IMG/VR virus record: IMGVR_UViG_3300000242_000005
Location: 1-25,819 of that record
Source of the DNA: a virus
Strand: one strand, 5' to 3'
DNA length: 25,819 nt
Under the pieces are notes generated by a model. That model had not been told where the DNA came from and ran no database searches. It worked only from the letters and a program-made list of their open reading frames with translations. The stretch's first letter is position 1. Each line of letters opens with the position of its first letter. Shown piece by piece: positions 16,807 through 25,362 of the stretch. The translations under genes and the position numbers were made by a program.

Positions 16807-17907
16807 TTAATTATTTCTCTTGTTACTCCTTATCTTTAAGCCACGTCCGGAGTCAGGATTGACGGCTCTAATTTGCGTTCCCCCTTGTGATGAGAATTCA
16901 GGTGTATTTCTTGAAGACATATTCACGTTCTTAGTCTGCTTCATTACATCATCCTTCCCCTCAGCTTTACCTTGCTCATAAAAGAACTTAGCAAACTTGT
17001 CAGGGTTCATTGCCACGGCTAATGACTTGTGGTATCCAACCGAATCGTTAAGCATACCATCCTCATCTAAGTATTTATTTACAAAATTTTGAGGTGATTG
17101 ATGTTTATTTAACAACTCACTTGTTTCCCCCGGCTTGAAATTAACTTTTTTGTCTCCATCAACAGTAAACTCAAAACCTTTGAACTCACCTCCGAAAACT
17201 TCTGAAGTCTTTTGCTTATACCAATCGGCTTTACGCAATATTTCTTCTTCCTTAGTCTTAGCCTCACTAACATACTGCTTATAATCCTTTAACTCTTCTT
17301 GTTCGTTCGAAGAAAGGGATAACCCACTTGACTCAAGGGATGTTCCATATTTTTCTTTTTCAGCTTCAAAATAATCTTTGGCCTTAGCAATAGTTTTCTT
17401 TTTTAAAAGTTTAACCTTTCTAACATCAGACTCCTCGTCAAGGTCTTCATCGTAGAAGTAATCTTCCATCATTGAATCAATATCCTCTGCGTCTAGTCCT
17501 TTTTCTGTAGCGGTTAAATACTCTCTTAATAATTTATCAGGGTCTTTTGCATCAAAGTCTTCGTTTAACTTAACAAAGTCTTTTATGCCTCTACCTGTTT
17601 CTTTTTTATATTTATAATAAGCGGCTACGTCTTCAGGTAGCTCACTATTTTCTTCTCTTGCTTGAGTTAGGTCGTCAAGAGAATTAATCTCATTTCCGTA
17701 CCTGTTTCTCATAAAAGAAAGAACCTCCTCTTCTTTTAATCCACTATCAACAGACTCTGACTCAATAGGCTGTTTTTCAACAGATTCTATATCATTAGGT
17801 TGTGTGTCGTCAAGTTTCTGTTCGTGTTTATTAAGTAATTCTCCTTCAACTTGTTGTACCGACTTCTCTTCAGCGTCAGAAACAATTTTTACATTTGTGT
17901 ATTCCAT
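16807..17907 (-). CDS. Capsid scaffold protein (acidic, helical)
   Basis: The gene encodes 366 residues from ATG 17907 and sits between portal and capsid genes, the place of T7 gene 9. It is strongly acidic and helical for most of its length, with runs such as DSMMEDYFYDEDLDEESD followed by basic KVKLLKKKTIAKAKDYFEAE. The last 30 residues turn basic and glycine-rich (IRAVNPDSGRGLKIRSNKRN). A charged helical body with a basic C-terminal tail that binds the capsid protein is the known design of P22 and T7-type scaffolds. No protease motif is visible, so a protease-scaffold fusion is unlikely. Function is assigned by position and composition. Confidence 0.8.
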   Translation of the reverse strand: MEYTNVKIVSDAEEKSVQQVEGELLNKHEQKLDDTQPNDIESVEKQPIESESVDSGLKEEEVLSFMRNRYGNEINSLDDLTQAREENSELPEDVAAYYKYKKETGRGIKDFVKLNEDFDAKDPDKLLREYLTATEKGLDAEDIDSMMEDYFYDEDLDEESDVRKVKLLKKKTIAKAKDYFEAEKEKYGTSLESSGLSLSSNEQEELKDYKQYVSEAKTKEEEILRKADWYKQKTSEVFGGEFKGFEFTVDGDKKVNFKPGETSELLNKHQSPQNFVNKYLDEDGMLNDSVGYHKSLAVAMNPDKFAKFFYEQGKAEGKDDVMKQTKNVNMSSRNTPEFSSQGGTQIRAVNPDSGRGLKIRSNKRNN

Positions 17908-17926
17908 ATTTAATTTAATTTATAAT

Positions 17927-20362
17927 TTATCTTGGATTGAATTCTGCTAAATCAAATCCATCTAAACTATCCTCGTTTGATTCAAAATTCATTGGAGGTA
18001 AGTTATTTTTTCTTTGATTTATCATTTCACTTTGCTCTGTATTTTGCTGACTAATCCTACTAGCCTTAGCATCTTCTCGTTGGTCTTCTCTAGCTGATAT
18101 ACTTTCCATTTCCATAGTTCTCAACTGCATATTTAAATTAAACTCCTTATCCATAAGCACACCTTTTAATTCAGCCTCTTTTTGAAGTTTCATTATTTGA
18201 CCTTGTATGAGACTTTCATTTATTTGCATTTTAGCTTGAGACTCCATTTGAATACCTTGAGCTTCAATTTGAGCTTGAGCCTGTTGCTGTTGCATTGCTT
18301 GTTGAGCCTGCATTGCCTGTTGCTCTGCTACTAATCTATCTTCACGCTCTTGCTTTGATTTTCTTTTTAATTTTAAAAGTTGGTTTGCAGTCTTAATGTT
18401 TCTAAGCTCTCTTATGTCAATAGCATCCTCTAGGTCTATTCCCCCCTTAGATAGAGCCACTTGAATATTTTGCTCTAACTGAGCTTTTTGTTCTTCATCA
18501 GGTGCAACCTCTATAAATATACCAAAGTCATAAATATATAGGTCAGATATCTCTCCTAAGATACTTACATTATATTTTCCAATTTGGTTTATAAACTCAT
18601 CCTTAAAATCAGCATACTCTAAAATATCTGATATCCTATAAGTTAATGCCTGAGCAAATGCTCTGTACATATATAAACTTCCTTCAAGTATATGTCTTGT
18701 AGCTGTGTTTGAATTTAATGCCGCTAACTTCTGAACACCAACCAAAGCATTAGGGTCAGGAGAACTTCCGTCTCTAGCTTCATTTAAGCCTGTTACAGAG
18801 CGAATCATCCCTAAGTAATGATTATAGTTACCTATAAGCATTTGTGTCTTAGAAGCTCCCGAACTGCTTGTAAGTTGTGTAATAGGTACTTTACCTTGAT
18901 TGTAGTCGCCATCTTGAGTGTAGCTCCTACCAACAACACTACCTGTTTGGAAGTATAATCGTAAAGCATCTGCAGGATTATAAGCATTACCTGTACCCAA
19001 GTCTACTTCATTTAATCCATCGGCATCAATAAACACACCATCAGGAACAACCTTAGATATAACCTGCTGAAGTTTTAAATGAGTAATCTGAATAAGGTCA
19101 GCGAATGGTATCATTCGTCTAACCAAAGATTCAATAACACCCTTGTACATACGAGGTGCTACCGCTACATAATTTGGTATAGCGTGCTGAGATGCTGACT
19201 TAGGTCTAACCATATTTTCAGCCATCTCCCACTTCAATAATATGTTTGTACCCATAACCATTATACCCTCATACCATACATCAATTGTTTTAGATACCTT
19301 TTCAAAGTTTCCTTCGTTAAGCATATCTTCGGGTGGATTAAATGTGTCATCCTTTTGAACCATTTTTATTGCACCGGAATCATTTATCTTTTTCTTATAA
19401 GTAAACGTGTTTGTTGTTTTGTAGTTGAAGTACATTAAAGTACAAGTGTCTCTATAAAATATATCATTATCGTAATACTGTGCTGTATTGTAATAATCCA
19501 TCCACCCCTGTGAGCTTTTAGAAATTATTTCTAAATCCTCATTAGTCAAAGATTGGTCAATTTTCATTAAATCTGTAATAGGAACTGTCTTAACCTCTCC
19601 CCAATAAAAACAATCTTTAAAGTGTGGGTCTTCAGTATAACTGTATACTACATTTGCAGGGTCTACATAACTAATCTTAACTCCTGAACCGGGAAGAAAC
19701 TCGTGCTTACCTACAGAGATACCTATAACTGTTTGGTCATAGTCAAATCTTTTTCTAGTGTCTACATAATGATTGTCTTCAAAAATAGTATTAACAGCTT
19801 GCTCTTCCGCAATCTCAATTGCAGGCTTGTAATTTAACTGCATATACAAAGCCAACTCCTCATCTGATTCAGGTAATTCTTCAGGCGAAGTAACAAAAGG
19901 ATTTGCTCCTGTTTTTTTTTGAATTGTTTCTAGAATAGGTTTAGCAACCATCTGTCCTTCAATAAGGTCTTGATACTTGCTTCGTTTTTGCTGAGACATT
20001 GCGTCCTGTGCAAAGGCTTTAACTTTAAATAATCTGTCAGACATCCCATTAACTACGATATCTACGAATTTAGGAAGTATAGGAACAGGTGTCCAATCTA
20101 GGTTAAGATAACTTAAGTCCCCATCTATTGCTAATTCGTTTTTATATTTACCAACAGGTTGCTCCCCCCTTGCGTAAAGTCTAAGCCTATGGAAAGTTCT
20201 CCATTGGTCATAGAATCTACATTGAGTCCCGTCTTTCTTAAACCATTCGTACTGAATAGCCTGACCGACTTGTAAGCCAAACACATCAGTCTTCTTCTCA
20301 GAATCAGATACAAATTGACTTGGAAAACCTGTCGATGTTATGTTTACATTAACATCTCTCAT
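17927..20362 (-). CDS. Portal protein
   Basis: This 811-residue protein starts at ATG 20362, overlapping the terminase stop by four bases (ATGA), so the two are probably translated together. The N-terminal region has RFYDQWRTFHRLRLYARGEQ and LDWTPVPILPKFVDIVVNGM, which I associate with portals of crAss-like and related phages. The middle third is the mixed helical stem and wing region (NAYNPADALRLYFQTGSV). Residues about 670-760 form a long Gln/Ala-rich helix with many QAQQ runs, which fits a C-terminal barrel or crown reaching into the capsid. The usual size in crAss-like phages is near 800 residues. Twelve copies would form the DNA gate at one vertex. The call is supported by order (terminase, portal, scaffold, capsid) and sequence. 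Confidence 0.9.
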   Translation of the reverse strand: MRDVNVNITSTGFPSQFVSDSEKKTDVFGLQVGQAIQYEWFKKDGTQCRFYDQWRTFHRLRLYARGEQPVGKYKNELAIDGDLSYLNLDWTPVPILPKFVDIVVNGMSDRLFKVKAFAQDAMSQQKRSKYQDLIEGQMVAKPILETIQKKTGANPFVTSPEELPESDEELALYMQLNYKPAIEIAEEQAVNTIFEDNHYVDTRKRFDYDQTVIGISVGKHEFLPGSGVKISYVDPANVVYSYTEDPHFKDCFYWGEVKTVPITDLMKIDQSLTNEDLEIISKSSQGWMDYYNTAQYYDNDIFYRDTCTLMYFNYKTTNTFTYKKKINDSGAIKMVQKDDTFNPPEDMLNEGNFEKVSKTIDVWYEGIMVMGTNILLKWEMAENMVRPKSASQHAIPNYVAVAPRMYKGVIESLVRRMIPFADLIQITHLKLQQVISKVVPDGVFIDADGLNEVDLGTGNAYNPADALRLYFQTGSVVGRSYTQDGDYNQGKVPITQLTSSSGASKTQMLIGNYNHYLGMIRSVTGLNEARDGSSPDPNALVGVQKLAALNSNTATRHILEGSLYMYRAFAQALTYRISDILEYADFKDEFINQIGKYNVSILGEISDLYIYDFGIFIEVAPDEEQKAQLEQNIQVALSKGGIDLEDAIDIRELRNIKTANQLLKLKRKSKQEREDRLVAEQQAMQAQQAMQQQQAQAQIEAQGIQMESQAKMQINESLIQGQIMKLQKEAELKGVLMDKEFNLNMQLRTMEMESISAREDQREDAKASRISQQNTEQSEMINQRKNNLPPMNFESNEDSLDGFDLAEFNPR

Positions 20363-22608
20363 TGAATATATTCGCTTATTGTTCCCTTGTTATTATATCT
20401 CGCAAAGTTAATGATTATTTTCGACTCTTTTTTAGTAGGTTGATATAGGTGTTTTTGACAGGCCATTATTGCCAATCCTGAAGATATACTAGCATCAAAA
20501 TTAGTTCTATTACTAATATCAAACCTAGACCAATCATTAAGAGTTCTAATAAAAGGCATTGAGCCAATGTCATCTTCATCTCTATTACCAACCTCAGAAC
20601 CAAAGCCTATATATTTTTCAATGTAAGACTCAATTGCGGATGCGTGTGCCTGCTTTATATCTTCACTTGAGTTAGGTATTCCTCCTAATTCTTTTTCTGT
20701 TTTAGAAAGTTTATTAAACACCTTATCAGGTCTATTCATACTATATCCCCTATAACCTCTATTCTTAAAGTGATACAAAAGTCTTGGTTTATTATTCTCA
20801 CAAAGTATAGGCATACCATAAAAAACACAAGCCATTAAAACATCCTCGAAGAATATCTCTGCTGTTTGAGGTCTTGATATATACTCTAAAAAAAATTCAT
20901 TACTAGGTGCGTCTTCCATACTAAACTTAGTAAGTCCGTGTAATGCTCCATTAGAACCACCCCCTCCAACTACTCCTGAAATGTCATAACTATCACAACC
21001 AAAAGCACCAATATGCTCGTTACCGGGCCACTTCTTTCCATTCCTAGTTTCTATTCTGTTTTGCAAAGTTCCACTAGGAGTCCAACTTACAAGAAATCTA
21101 CCGTTCTTATTAGGACTCCAAACAACCTTAGTATCTTTTACACCATCTTTCCAAGAAAATGAGCCACGAGTAACGTGATGCTCTGTTATTAAACTATCAT
21201 TATAATCAATTTGTTGGTATATCTTTGTTAGATTAAACAATGACTGCTTACTTTCATCTCTAAAAGCGTGAGATTCTGTTCTAGGAAACTGTCTATAAAA
21301 TTCATTCAATGCATCGGCATCGTCTTTTAAAGAGTCTACTTCTGCCTGCCAATAGTCAATTGCTCCTTGAGTAATCATCTCATTGTCAATACCTAATACA
21401 GGTTTATCAGGATTATATAATACAGGAAACCCAAACCTATCAATGAATCCTTCCATATTCCATTCCATTGGAATAAAAAGCGAATACATACCGCTTTTGG
21501 TTTGACCGTTTCTGTTACGGCTATTAATATCTGAGTCCTCATATAACTTCTTAAAGTTGCCACCACCCTTGCTTAATGCATTTGAGGTTGAACCCATCAT
21601 ACACTTACCTATAATCTTGCTACCCAAACGTAAACAAGTTTTTGTAACTCGCCAATTGTTTAATATATTATTAGGCTTAACCCACTTACCACTCTCATCG
21701 TGTACTAATAATAATAGTTTTTCACCATCATAAGAGTTGTCATCCGTATTCTTCCAATCGATTGTTGTGTCAAGACCTTCCATATCATCATTAAGAACCG
21801 TAAACATATTTTTCTTTGTAATCTTTGATGCAGGTATTCTAAACGCCAACTCAGTCTTTGGCTTATCCATACCATCCATAATAGGTTTAAAGAAAAAAGG
21901 AAGCCTACTATTTATAGGGACAACCTTGTCTGTAAACATTTTCTTAGAGTCACTACCTGTCTTAGATAGTATACCAACCCTTGAGTCTCTTGCTAAAGTA
22001 CCTACATTTATACACTCAGAAGACCCCATAAAAGAAAACCCTGAACGCCTTATCTTTAAATAATCCATTCCAAAACTTCTTTTGTCAGCCCTACAAGCTT
22101 CCCAATAAATCCAAAAAATTCTATTTGCTTCCCTAAAGTCAGGATAACCTACATCTATTGATGTCCATTGTAGATACATATAATGAGAGCCTGTTATATA
22201 AGAAGATGTGCCATTATTTTTAAAAAACATCCCACTCTCCCTGTAATCAAACTCCTGCTCAATGTAGTCAACGTGCCTGTCTTTAAAGTCTGATGGTAAC
22301 TCATTCCATTGGAATATAGATTTAATTTTAGACAGCTCTTTAGGTAACTCCTGCCTTTCCCAATACTGCTCCTCTTTTTTCTTAGACCTTGACCAACAAG
22401 ACTTTGGAGAAGCCGGAAGTCCAATTACTAGACCACGAATGCTTACTACATCTCCAAGAGTTCCATCCTTTGATATGACAATAAAGTTATACTTTATATT
22501 ATAGCCATACTCCCACGACTTACCTTTGTTTTTATTGGTAAGCACAGACTTCGGAATAAAGTCTTTTATTACGATATATAAGTTATCCTCTTGACCTTCG
22601 TTCTGCAA
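20359..22608 (-). CDS. terL: Terminase large subunit (packaging ATPase-nuclease)
   Basis: The protein has 749 residues. The ATPase half shows a Walker A-like KIRRSGFSFMGSSE (185-198), a Walker B hydrophobic run ending in LLLLVHDE (298-305) and a coupling-type motif KCMMGSTSNALSKGGG (335-350). The RNase H-type nuclease half shows IGAFGCDSYD (Asp539), ILCENNKPR (Glu604) and NRTNFDASISSGL (Asp705) as the likely metal ligands. It cuts concatemers and drives DNA through the portal. The frame has no ATG before codon 127, which is already inside conserved sequence. I therefore use TTG at 22608, 26 bases inside the preceding 94-aa gene. An in-frame TAG a short way upstream limits the alternatives to CTG or ATA codons, or to a frameshift from the preceding gene. 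The size fits crAss-like terminases. Confidence 0.9.
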   Translation of the reverse strand: MQNEGQEDNLYIVIKDFIPKSVLTNKNKGKSWEYGYNIKYNFIVISKDGTLGDVVSIRGLVIGLPASPKSCWSRSKKKEEQYWERQELPKELSKIKSIFQWNELPSDFKDRHVDYIEQEFDYRESGMFFKNNGTSSYITGSHYMYLQWTSIDVGYPDFREANRIFWIYWEACRADKRSFGMDYLKIRRSGFSFMGSSECINVGTLARDSRVGILSKTGSDSKKMFTDKVVPINSRLPFFFKPIMDGMDKPKTELAFRIPASKITKKNMFTVLNDDMEGLDTTIDWKNTDDNSYDGEKLLLLVHDESGKWVKPNNILNNWRVTKTCLRLGSKIIGKCMMGSTSNALSKGGGNFKKLYEDSDINSRNRNGQTKSGMYSLFIPMEWNMEGFIDRFGFPVLYNPDKPVLGIDNEMITQGAIDYWQAEVDSLKDDADALNEFYRQFPRTESHAFRDESKQSLFNLTKIYQQIDYNDSLITEHHVTRGSFSWKDGVKDTKVVWSPNKNGRFLVSWTPSGTLQNRIETRNGKKWPGNEHIGAFGCDSYDISGVVGGGGSNGALHGLTKFSMEDAPSNEFFLEYISRPQTAEIFFEDVLMACVFYGMPILCENNKPRLLYHFKNRGYRGYSMNRPDKVFNKLSKTEKELGGIPNSSEDIKQAHASAIESYIEKYIGFGSEVGNRDEDDIGSMPFIRTLNDWSRFDISNRTNFDASISSGLAIMACQKHLYQPTKKESKIIINFARYNNKGTISEYIQ

Positions 22609-22867
22609 ATCCTTGTTTAGTATCAGTTTTACTTGCCCCTTTTTCAGAAACTTCTATTTCTTTTTGTTCTTCTTCTATTCTTTTTAGAATTTCAAACGCA
22701 TCAAATATTGCCAACTTTTTAGTAGCAGCTGCATTTTTTAATCTATCCGCAGACAGAGCGTCTTCAGGGTCGTGCTTAATAATCTTCTCTTCAGCTACCT
22801 TTATTAATTGCTCCACCGCCTTGTGCCCTGCCTTTATTATCTTTAGCTTTGTTTCTTTTGATGTCAT
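22583..22867 (-). CDS. Small helical protein before terminase, candidate small terminase subunit
   Basis: This gene encodes 94 residues from ATG 22867, with AAAGG seven bases upstream, one of the few Shine-Dalgarno-like sites here. It is helical and charged: LKIIKAGHKAVEQLIKVAEE, then DPEDALSADRLKNAAATKKL, then EILKRIEEEQKEIE. The end overlaps the terminase start by 26 bases and the start overlaps the 58-aa gene by 77 bases. A short helical protein immediately before the large terminase is where small terminase subunits usually lie. I cannot see a clear helix-turn-helix, and the protein is short for that role, so the functional call is tentative. The gene itself is well supported by tight overlaps and conserved-looking sequence. 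Confidence 0.7.
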   Translation of the reverse strand: MTSKETKLKIIKAGHKAVEQLIKVAEEKIIKHDPEDALSADRLKNAAATKKLAIFDAFEILKRIEEEQKEIEVSEKGASKTDTKQGFAERRSRG

Positions 22868-22967
22868 CTTTAATCCTTTTAGATTTTCTTAATTTATGAC
22901 CAAAGAAATCAAAATCTTCGTCATCCTTTATTTCATCGTATAGAATATCTTGCCAATCTTTTCTCAT
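22791..22967 (-). CDS. Small 58-aa acidic/basic protein, overlapping both neighbours
   Basis: ATG 22967 shares an ATGA with the stop of the GroES-like gene and opens a 58-codon frame to TGA 22791-22793. The N-terminal half is acidic and aromatic (MRKDWQDILYDEIKDDEDFD), followed by FFGHKLRKSKRIKDDIKRNK. The end is Lys/Gly-rich. The last 77 bases are read in another frame as the start of the 94-aa gene. The ATGA junction and the fact that it fills the space otherwise left between the two genes support it. Function unknown. DNA binding or packaging regulation would fit the charge pattern but is only a guess. Confidence 0.65.
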   Translation of the reverse strand: MRKDWQDILYDEIKDDEDFDFFGHKLRKSKRIKDDIKRNKAKDNKGRAQGGGAINKGS

Positions 22968-23527
22968 AATATTACAGTTATTTGATGGTCATACATACGG
23001 TATAACTTTTCGCCATCAACCTCAAACTCATATTCGCTGTCAGGCTGAAAGCAAACCTTATCACCTTTATTAACACCTTTACTAATCAAGTATTTATTAG
23101 GATACTTAACTAATCCAACTAGGGGTTCTTCTTTTGTGTTCTTATAAAGATACGAATCTTCTTTTGGTATAGGTTTAATAAAACAATACCTATCATATGT
23201 ATTCCATTTTTTTCCATCGTTATATAAAAAAAATTGGTCAGGCTCTATAAAAAACAAGTTGTCCTTAAAAAAACTTCTACCGCTTTTTCTAGCACCCTTA
23301 ATGTCGTTGTAAAATTTAAATACGTTGTGGTGTACAAGAAGCTTATAACCTTTTTTTATTGGGCCGTCATACCCTAGTGGGACTTCCATAACTATAGCCT
23401 CTCGATTAGAGAACTTATGGTCTTCTTCGGATGTGCTTGTTATAAACTCAATCCCACCAATATCTTTGGTGTTATTGTATCGTCTACCTTTAGAAGGAGT
23501 AACTATAAAAAAAAACGGTGATTTCAT
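22964..23527 (-). CDS. GroES-like (co-chaperonin-type) phage protein
   Basis: This 187-residue protein starts at ATG 23527, 14 bases after the 75-aa gene. Two regions resemble the GroES barrel. Residues 42-101 run REAIVMEVPLG, then IKKGYKLLVHHNVF, then a FFIEPDQFFLY strand. Residues 136-187 run PLVGLVKYPNK, then VNKGDKVCFQPDSEYEFEVD and a closing HQITVIL. Both follow the GroES plan of a GxVxxxP strand, a KxGDxVxF strand and a terminal DQI-type strand. I recall similar proteins in environmental phages. T4 gp31 is the established case of a phage GroES substitute needed to fold its capsid protein. The duplicated layout and lack of an obvious IVL-type mobile loop make an actual role with GroEL uncertain. 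The fold is inference. Confidence 0.6.
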   Translation of the reverse strand: MKSPFFFIVTPSKGRRYNNTKDIGGIEFITSTSEEDHKFSNREAIVMEVPLGYDGPIKKGYKLLVHHNVFKFYNDIKGARKSGRSFFKDNLFFIEPDQFFLYNDGKKWNTYDRYCFIKPIPKEDSYLYKNTKEEPLVGLVKYPNKYLISKGVNKGDKVCFQPDSEYEFEVDGEKLYRMYDHQITVIL

Positions 23528-23541
23528 TATTTAATTTGATT

Positions 23542-23769
23542 CTAAAAATTCACATTGAACTCTATAGACACAGGCATATTTACAAACCTTTTCCATAAAA
23601 TAACTTCGTGTTTATCTTTTGATTTAATCCAAATCTCAAAAGAATCCGATGATTCATTATATTTTATAAGATGAATAACTGATGTGCTACCTAAAACTTC
23701 TTGACCTGCTATATAATGCATTGCTCCTGACTTGTAATCAGGGCCAACGGCTATTTTTCTTATATCCAT
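23542..23769 (-). CDS. Conserved small phage protein of unknown function (75 aa)
   Basis: The gene encodes 75 residues from ATG 23769, three bases after the stop of the fibre gene. It begins MDIRKIAVGPDYKSGAMHYI and contains VIHLIKYNESSDSFEIWIK and a final MPVSIEFNVNF. The alternating hydrophobic pattern suggests a small all-beta protein. I recall close relatives in environmental Bacteroidota phages in the same place, always without a function. It has no membrane segment, Cys pair or catalytic motif. Tight packing between fibre and GroES-like genes shows that it belongs to the same operon. Confidence 0.75.
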   Translation of the reverse strand: MDIRKIAVGPDYKSGAMHYIAGQEVLGSTSVIHLIKYNESSDSFEIWIKSKDKHEVILWKRFVNMPVSIEFNVNF

Positions 23770-23772
23770 TTA

Positions 23773-25074
23773 TTATGATATTTCTTGGATTACCCTCCAA
23801 TTTGAACCATCAGACCAAACTAATATACCACTATATGTTTTATTTAGTATTACAGAAGATGCTCCATTTATAGTCTGTCCAAATACAGGAGTTAATAAAA
23901 TTCTCATAGTAGTGTTTATAAAAGTTCCGTCAGTAATTACTCTAATACTTCTGTAAGAATCTGTTGTTGCAGATGGCAATGTAAGAGTGTAGTCACCATT
24001 ACCTCCTGACCAAGTACCTGAATACATATTTACTGTAGCCCCTGTTGAAAGTGCCGTAGGAATAGACGAACTACCTCCTGATGATGCACTTACAACTGTA
24101 GGTGCTCCTGTGTTATATGAATTTAAATAAGGTATATTTAAGTTAGCTCCTATAAGACTAGCAGCACCTGAGCCACCTGTTGTTACAGTAACCTGTCTTT
24201 GATACTGAGGAACGTTTAATACGTTTCCTGTAAGGGTAGCCAAACCGGTTGTACCTAATGTTGTTAAGCTAATAGACTCGTAAGGTATGTTTAGATTAGC
24301 TCCTACTAAACTAGCCGCACCCGAACCACCTGTTGTCACAGTTACCGCTCTTTGGTATGCAGGAACGTTTAATACATTTCCTGTAAATGTAGCCAAACCG
24401 CTGTTGCCTAATGTTGTTATAGATATAGTTTCAAGAGGTATGTTTAAGTTAGCACCTATAAGACTAGCCGCACCTGAGCCATTTGTTGTTACAGTAATAG
24501 CCCTCTGATACTGAGGAACGTTTAATACGTTTCCTGTAAATGTAGCCAAACCGCTATTGCCTAATGTCGTTAGAGATATAGACTCGTAAGGTATGTTTAA
24601 GTTAGCACCTATAAGACTAGCCGCACCCGAACCACTTGTTGTTACAGTAATAGCCCTCTGATACTGAGGAACGTTTAATACTCCTGCTACTAATGTAGAA
24701 GACCCACTATTGCCTAATGTAGTTAGACTTGAAAATTGTCCTGCTCCATAGTTAGGAATATTTAATACTCCTGCTGTTAAGTCAGCATCTCCTGAAGTTC
24801 CATTTGTGGTTAAGCTACTTATGCTTCCTGCATTACTTCCATCAATAGATATAACACTACCTGTCTCAGTAACCGTAATACCACCTAAACCATTTATAGT
24901 AACAACTCCCGTTAAAGTGTTTAGCGACTGAACACTAAGACTTCCTCCGGGAATTAATGCTATAATATCTTTAAGCAAATAGTTTTTAGTCACATCCAAG
25001 TTGTCCGCATCCGAGCCTATTAAAATATCATTAAGAGTTGGTTGTGATGTAGGGTATGTGCTAATTTTTGCCAT
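23773..25074 (-). CDS. Virion fibre protein with tandem beta repeats
   Basis: This 433-residue protein starts at ATG 25074, four bases after the 84-aa gene. The N-terminal 40 residues (MAKISTYPTSQPTLNDILIG, then VTKNYLLKDIIALI) match an anchor region I recall from Bacteroidota phage fibres. Residues about 75-315 are repeats of two alternating units, LTTLGNSGLATFTGNVLNVP and ITVTTNGSGAASLIGANLNI, with a full period of 51 residues. The C-terminal 115 residues are a non-repetitive Ser/Thr/Gly-rich beta domain ending KTYSGILVWSDGSNWRVIQE. This plan of anchor, repetitive shaft and globular tip is typical of trimeric fibres. It could be a head or a tail fibre. Its place before the terminase, away from the nozzle, does not decide which. 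Confidence 0.8.
   Translation of the reverse strand: MAKISTYPTSQPTLNDILIGSDADNLDVTKNYLLKDIIALIPGGSLSVQSLNTLTGVVTINGLGGITVTETGSVISIDGSNAGSISSLTTNGTSGDADLTAGVLNIPNYGAGQFSSLTTLGNSGSSTLVAGVLNVPQYQRAITVTTSGSGAASLIGANLNIPYESISLTTLGNSGLATFTGNVLNVPQYQRAITVTTNGSGAASLIGANLNIPLETISITTLGNSGLATFTGNVLNVPAYQRAVTVTTGGSGAASLVGANLNIPYESISLTTLGTTGLATLTGNVLNVPQYQRQVTVTTGGSGAASLIGANLNIPYLNSYNTGAPTVVSASSGGSSSIPTALSTGATVNMYSGTWSGGNGDYTLTLPSATTDSYRSIRVITDGTFINTTMRILLTPVFGQTINGASSVILNKTYSGILVWSDGSNWRVIQEIS
24131..24743 (-). repeat. Four tandem 153-bp repeats in the fibre gene
   Basis: Near-identical blocks begin at 24131, 24284, 24437 and 24590, each starting with GGTAT and spaced exactly 153 bp. Each encodes one 51-residue shaft unit made of two half-units. 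Less regular half-copies continue to about 24800. The copies differ at scattered, mostly silent positions, so they are not a recent assembly artefact. Confidence 0.9.
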
Positions 25075-25078
25075 TATA

Positions 25079-25333
25079 TTATACTTTTGTTAGTTCTTCT
25101 TTTTCTTCAGCCTTAGAAATTACTCCTGTCTCAATATTTATTACAGAATCTGCTCCGTATTTTTTTATTAAAGACTGCTCTTGTTTACCGTAAGAAACTT
25201 TAAGTTCTTCTACTTGTTTTATCAAAGTAGCTTGAGATATTACTGTATCTCCAAGTTTAATTTTTGCTTGATTAAACTCGTTTACTAATCCTTGAATTGT
25301 TTCTAATTCTTTTTTTGTTAATTTTTTTGACAT
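25079..25333 (-). CDS. Small coiled-coil protein (84 aa)
   Basis: The gene encodes 84 residues from ATG 25333, after a leader made only of A and T. Residues 3-60 are a charged heptad-like helix (LTKKELETIQGLVNEFNQAK, then LIKQVEELKVSYGKQEQSLI), followed by KKYGADSVINIETGVIS and an acidic end. I recall this layout, including the YGADSVIN segment, from small proteins of Bacteroidota phages, with no known function. It is the first gene after a candidate promoter at 25363-25370 and lies four bases before the fibre gene, so a role as fibre chaperone or accessory is possible but unproved. Confidence 0.75.
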   Translation of the reverse strand: MSKKLTKKELETIQGLVNEFNQAKIKLGDTVISQATLIKQVEELKVSYGKQEQSLIKKYGADSVINIETGVISKAEEKEELTKV

Positions 25334-25362
25334 TTTATTTAATTTAAATTATTAATATTTTA

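Noticed and set aside
22583-22867. Firm naming of the 94-aa gene as small terminase
   Set aside because: Position suggests it, but no helix-turn-helix or family motif is clear and the protein is short, so it is kept only as a candidate.
24131-24743. Regular direct repeats as a CRISPR array
   Set aside because: The period is 153 bp, the repeats are contiguous without unique spacers, and they encode an in-frame repeated protein.
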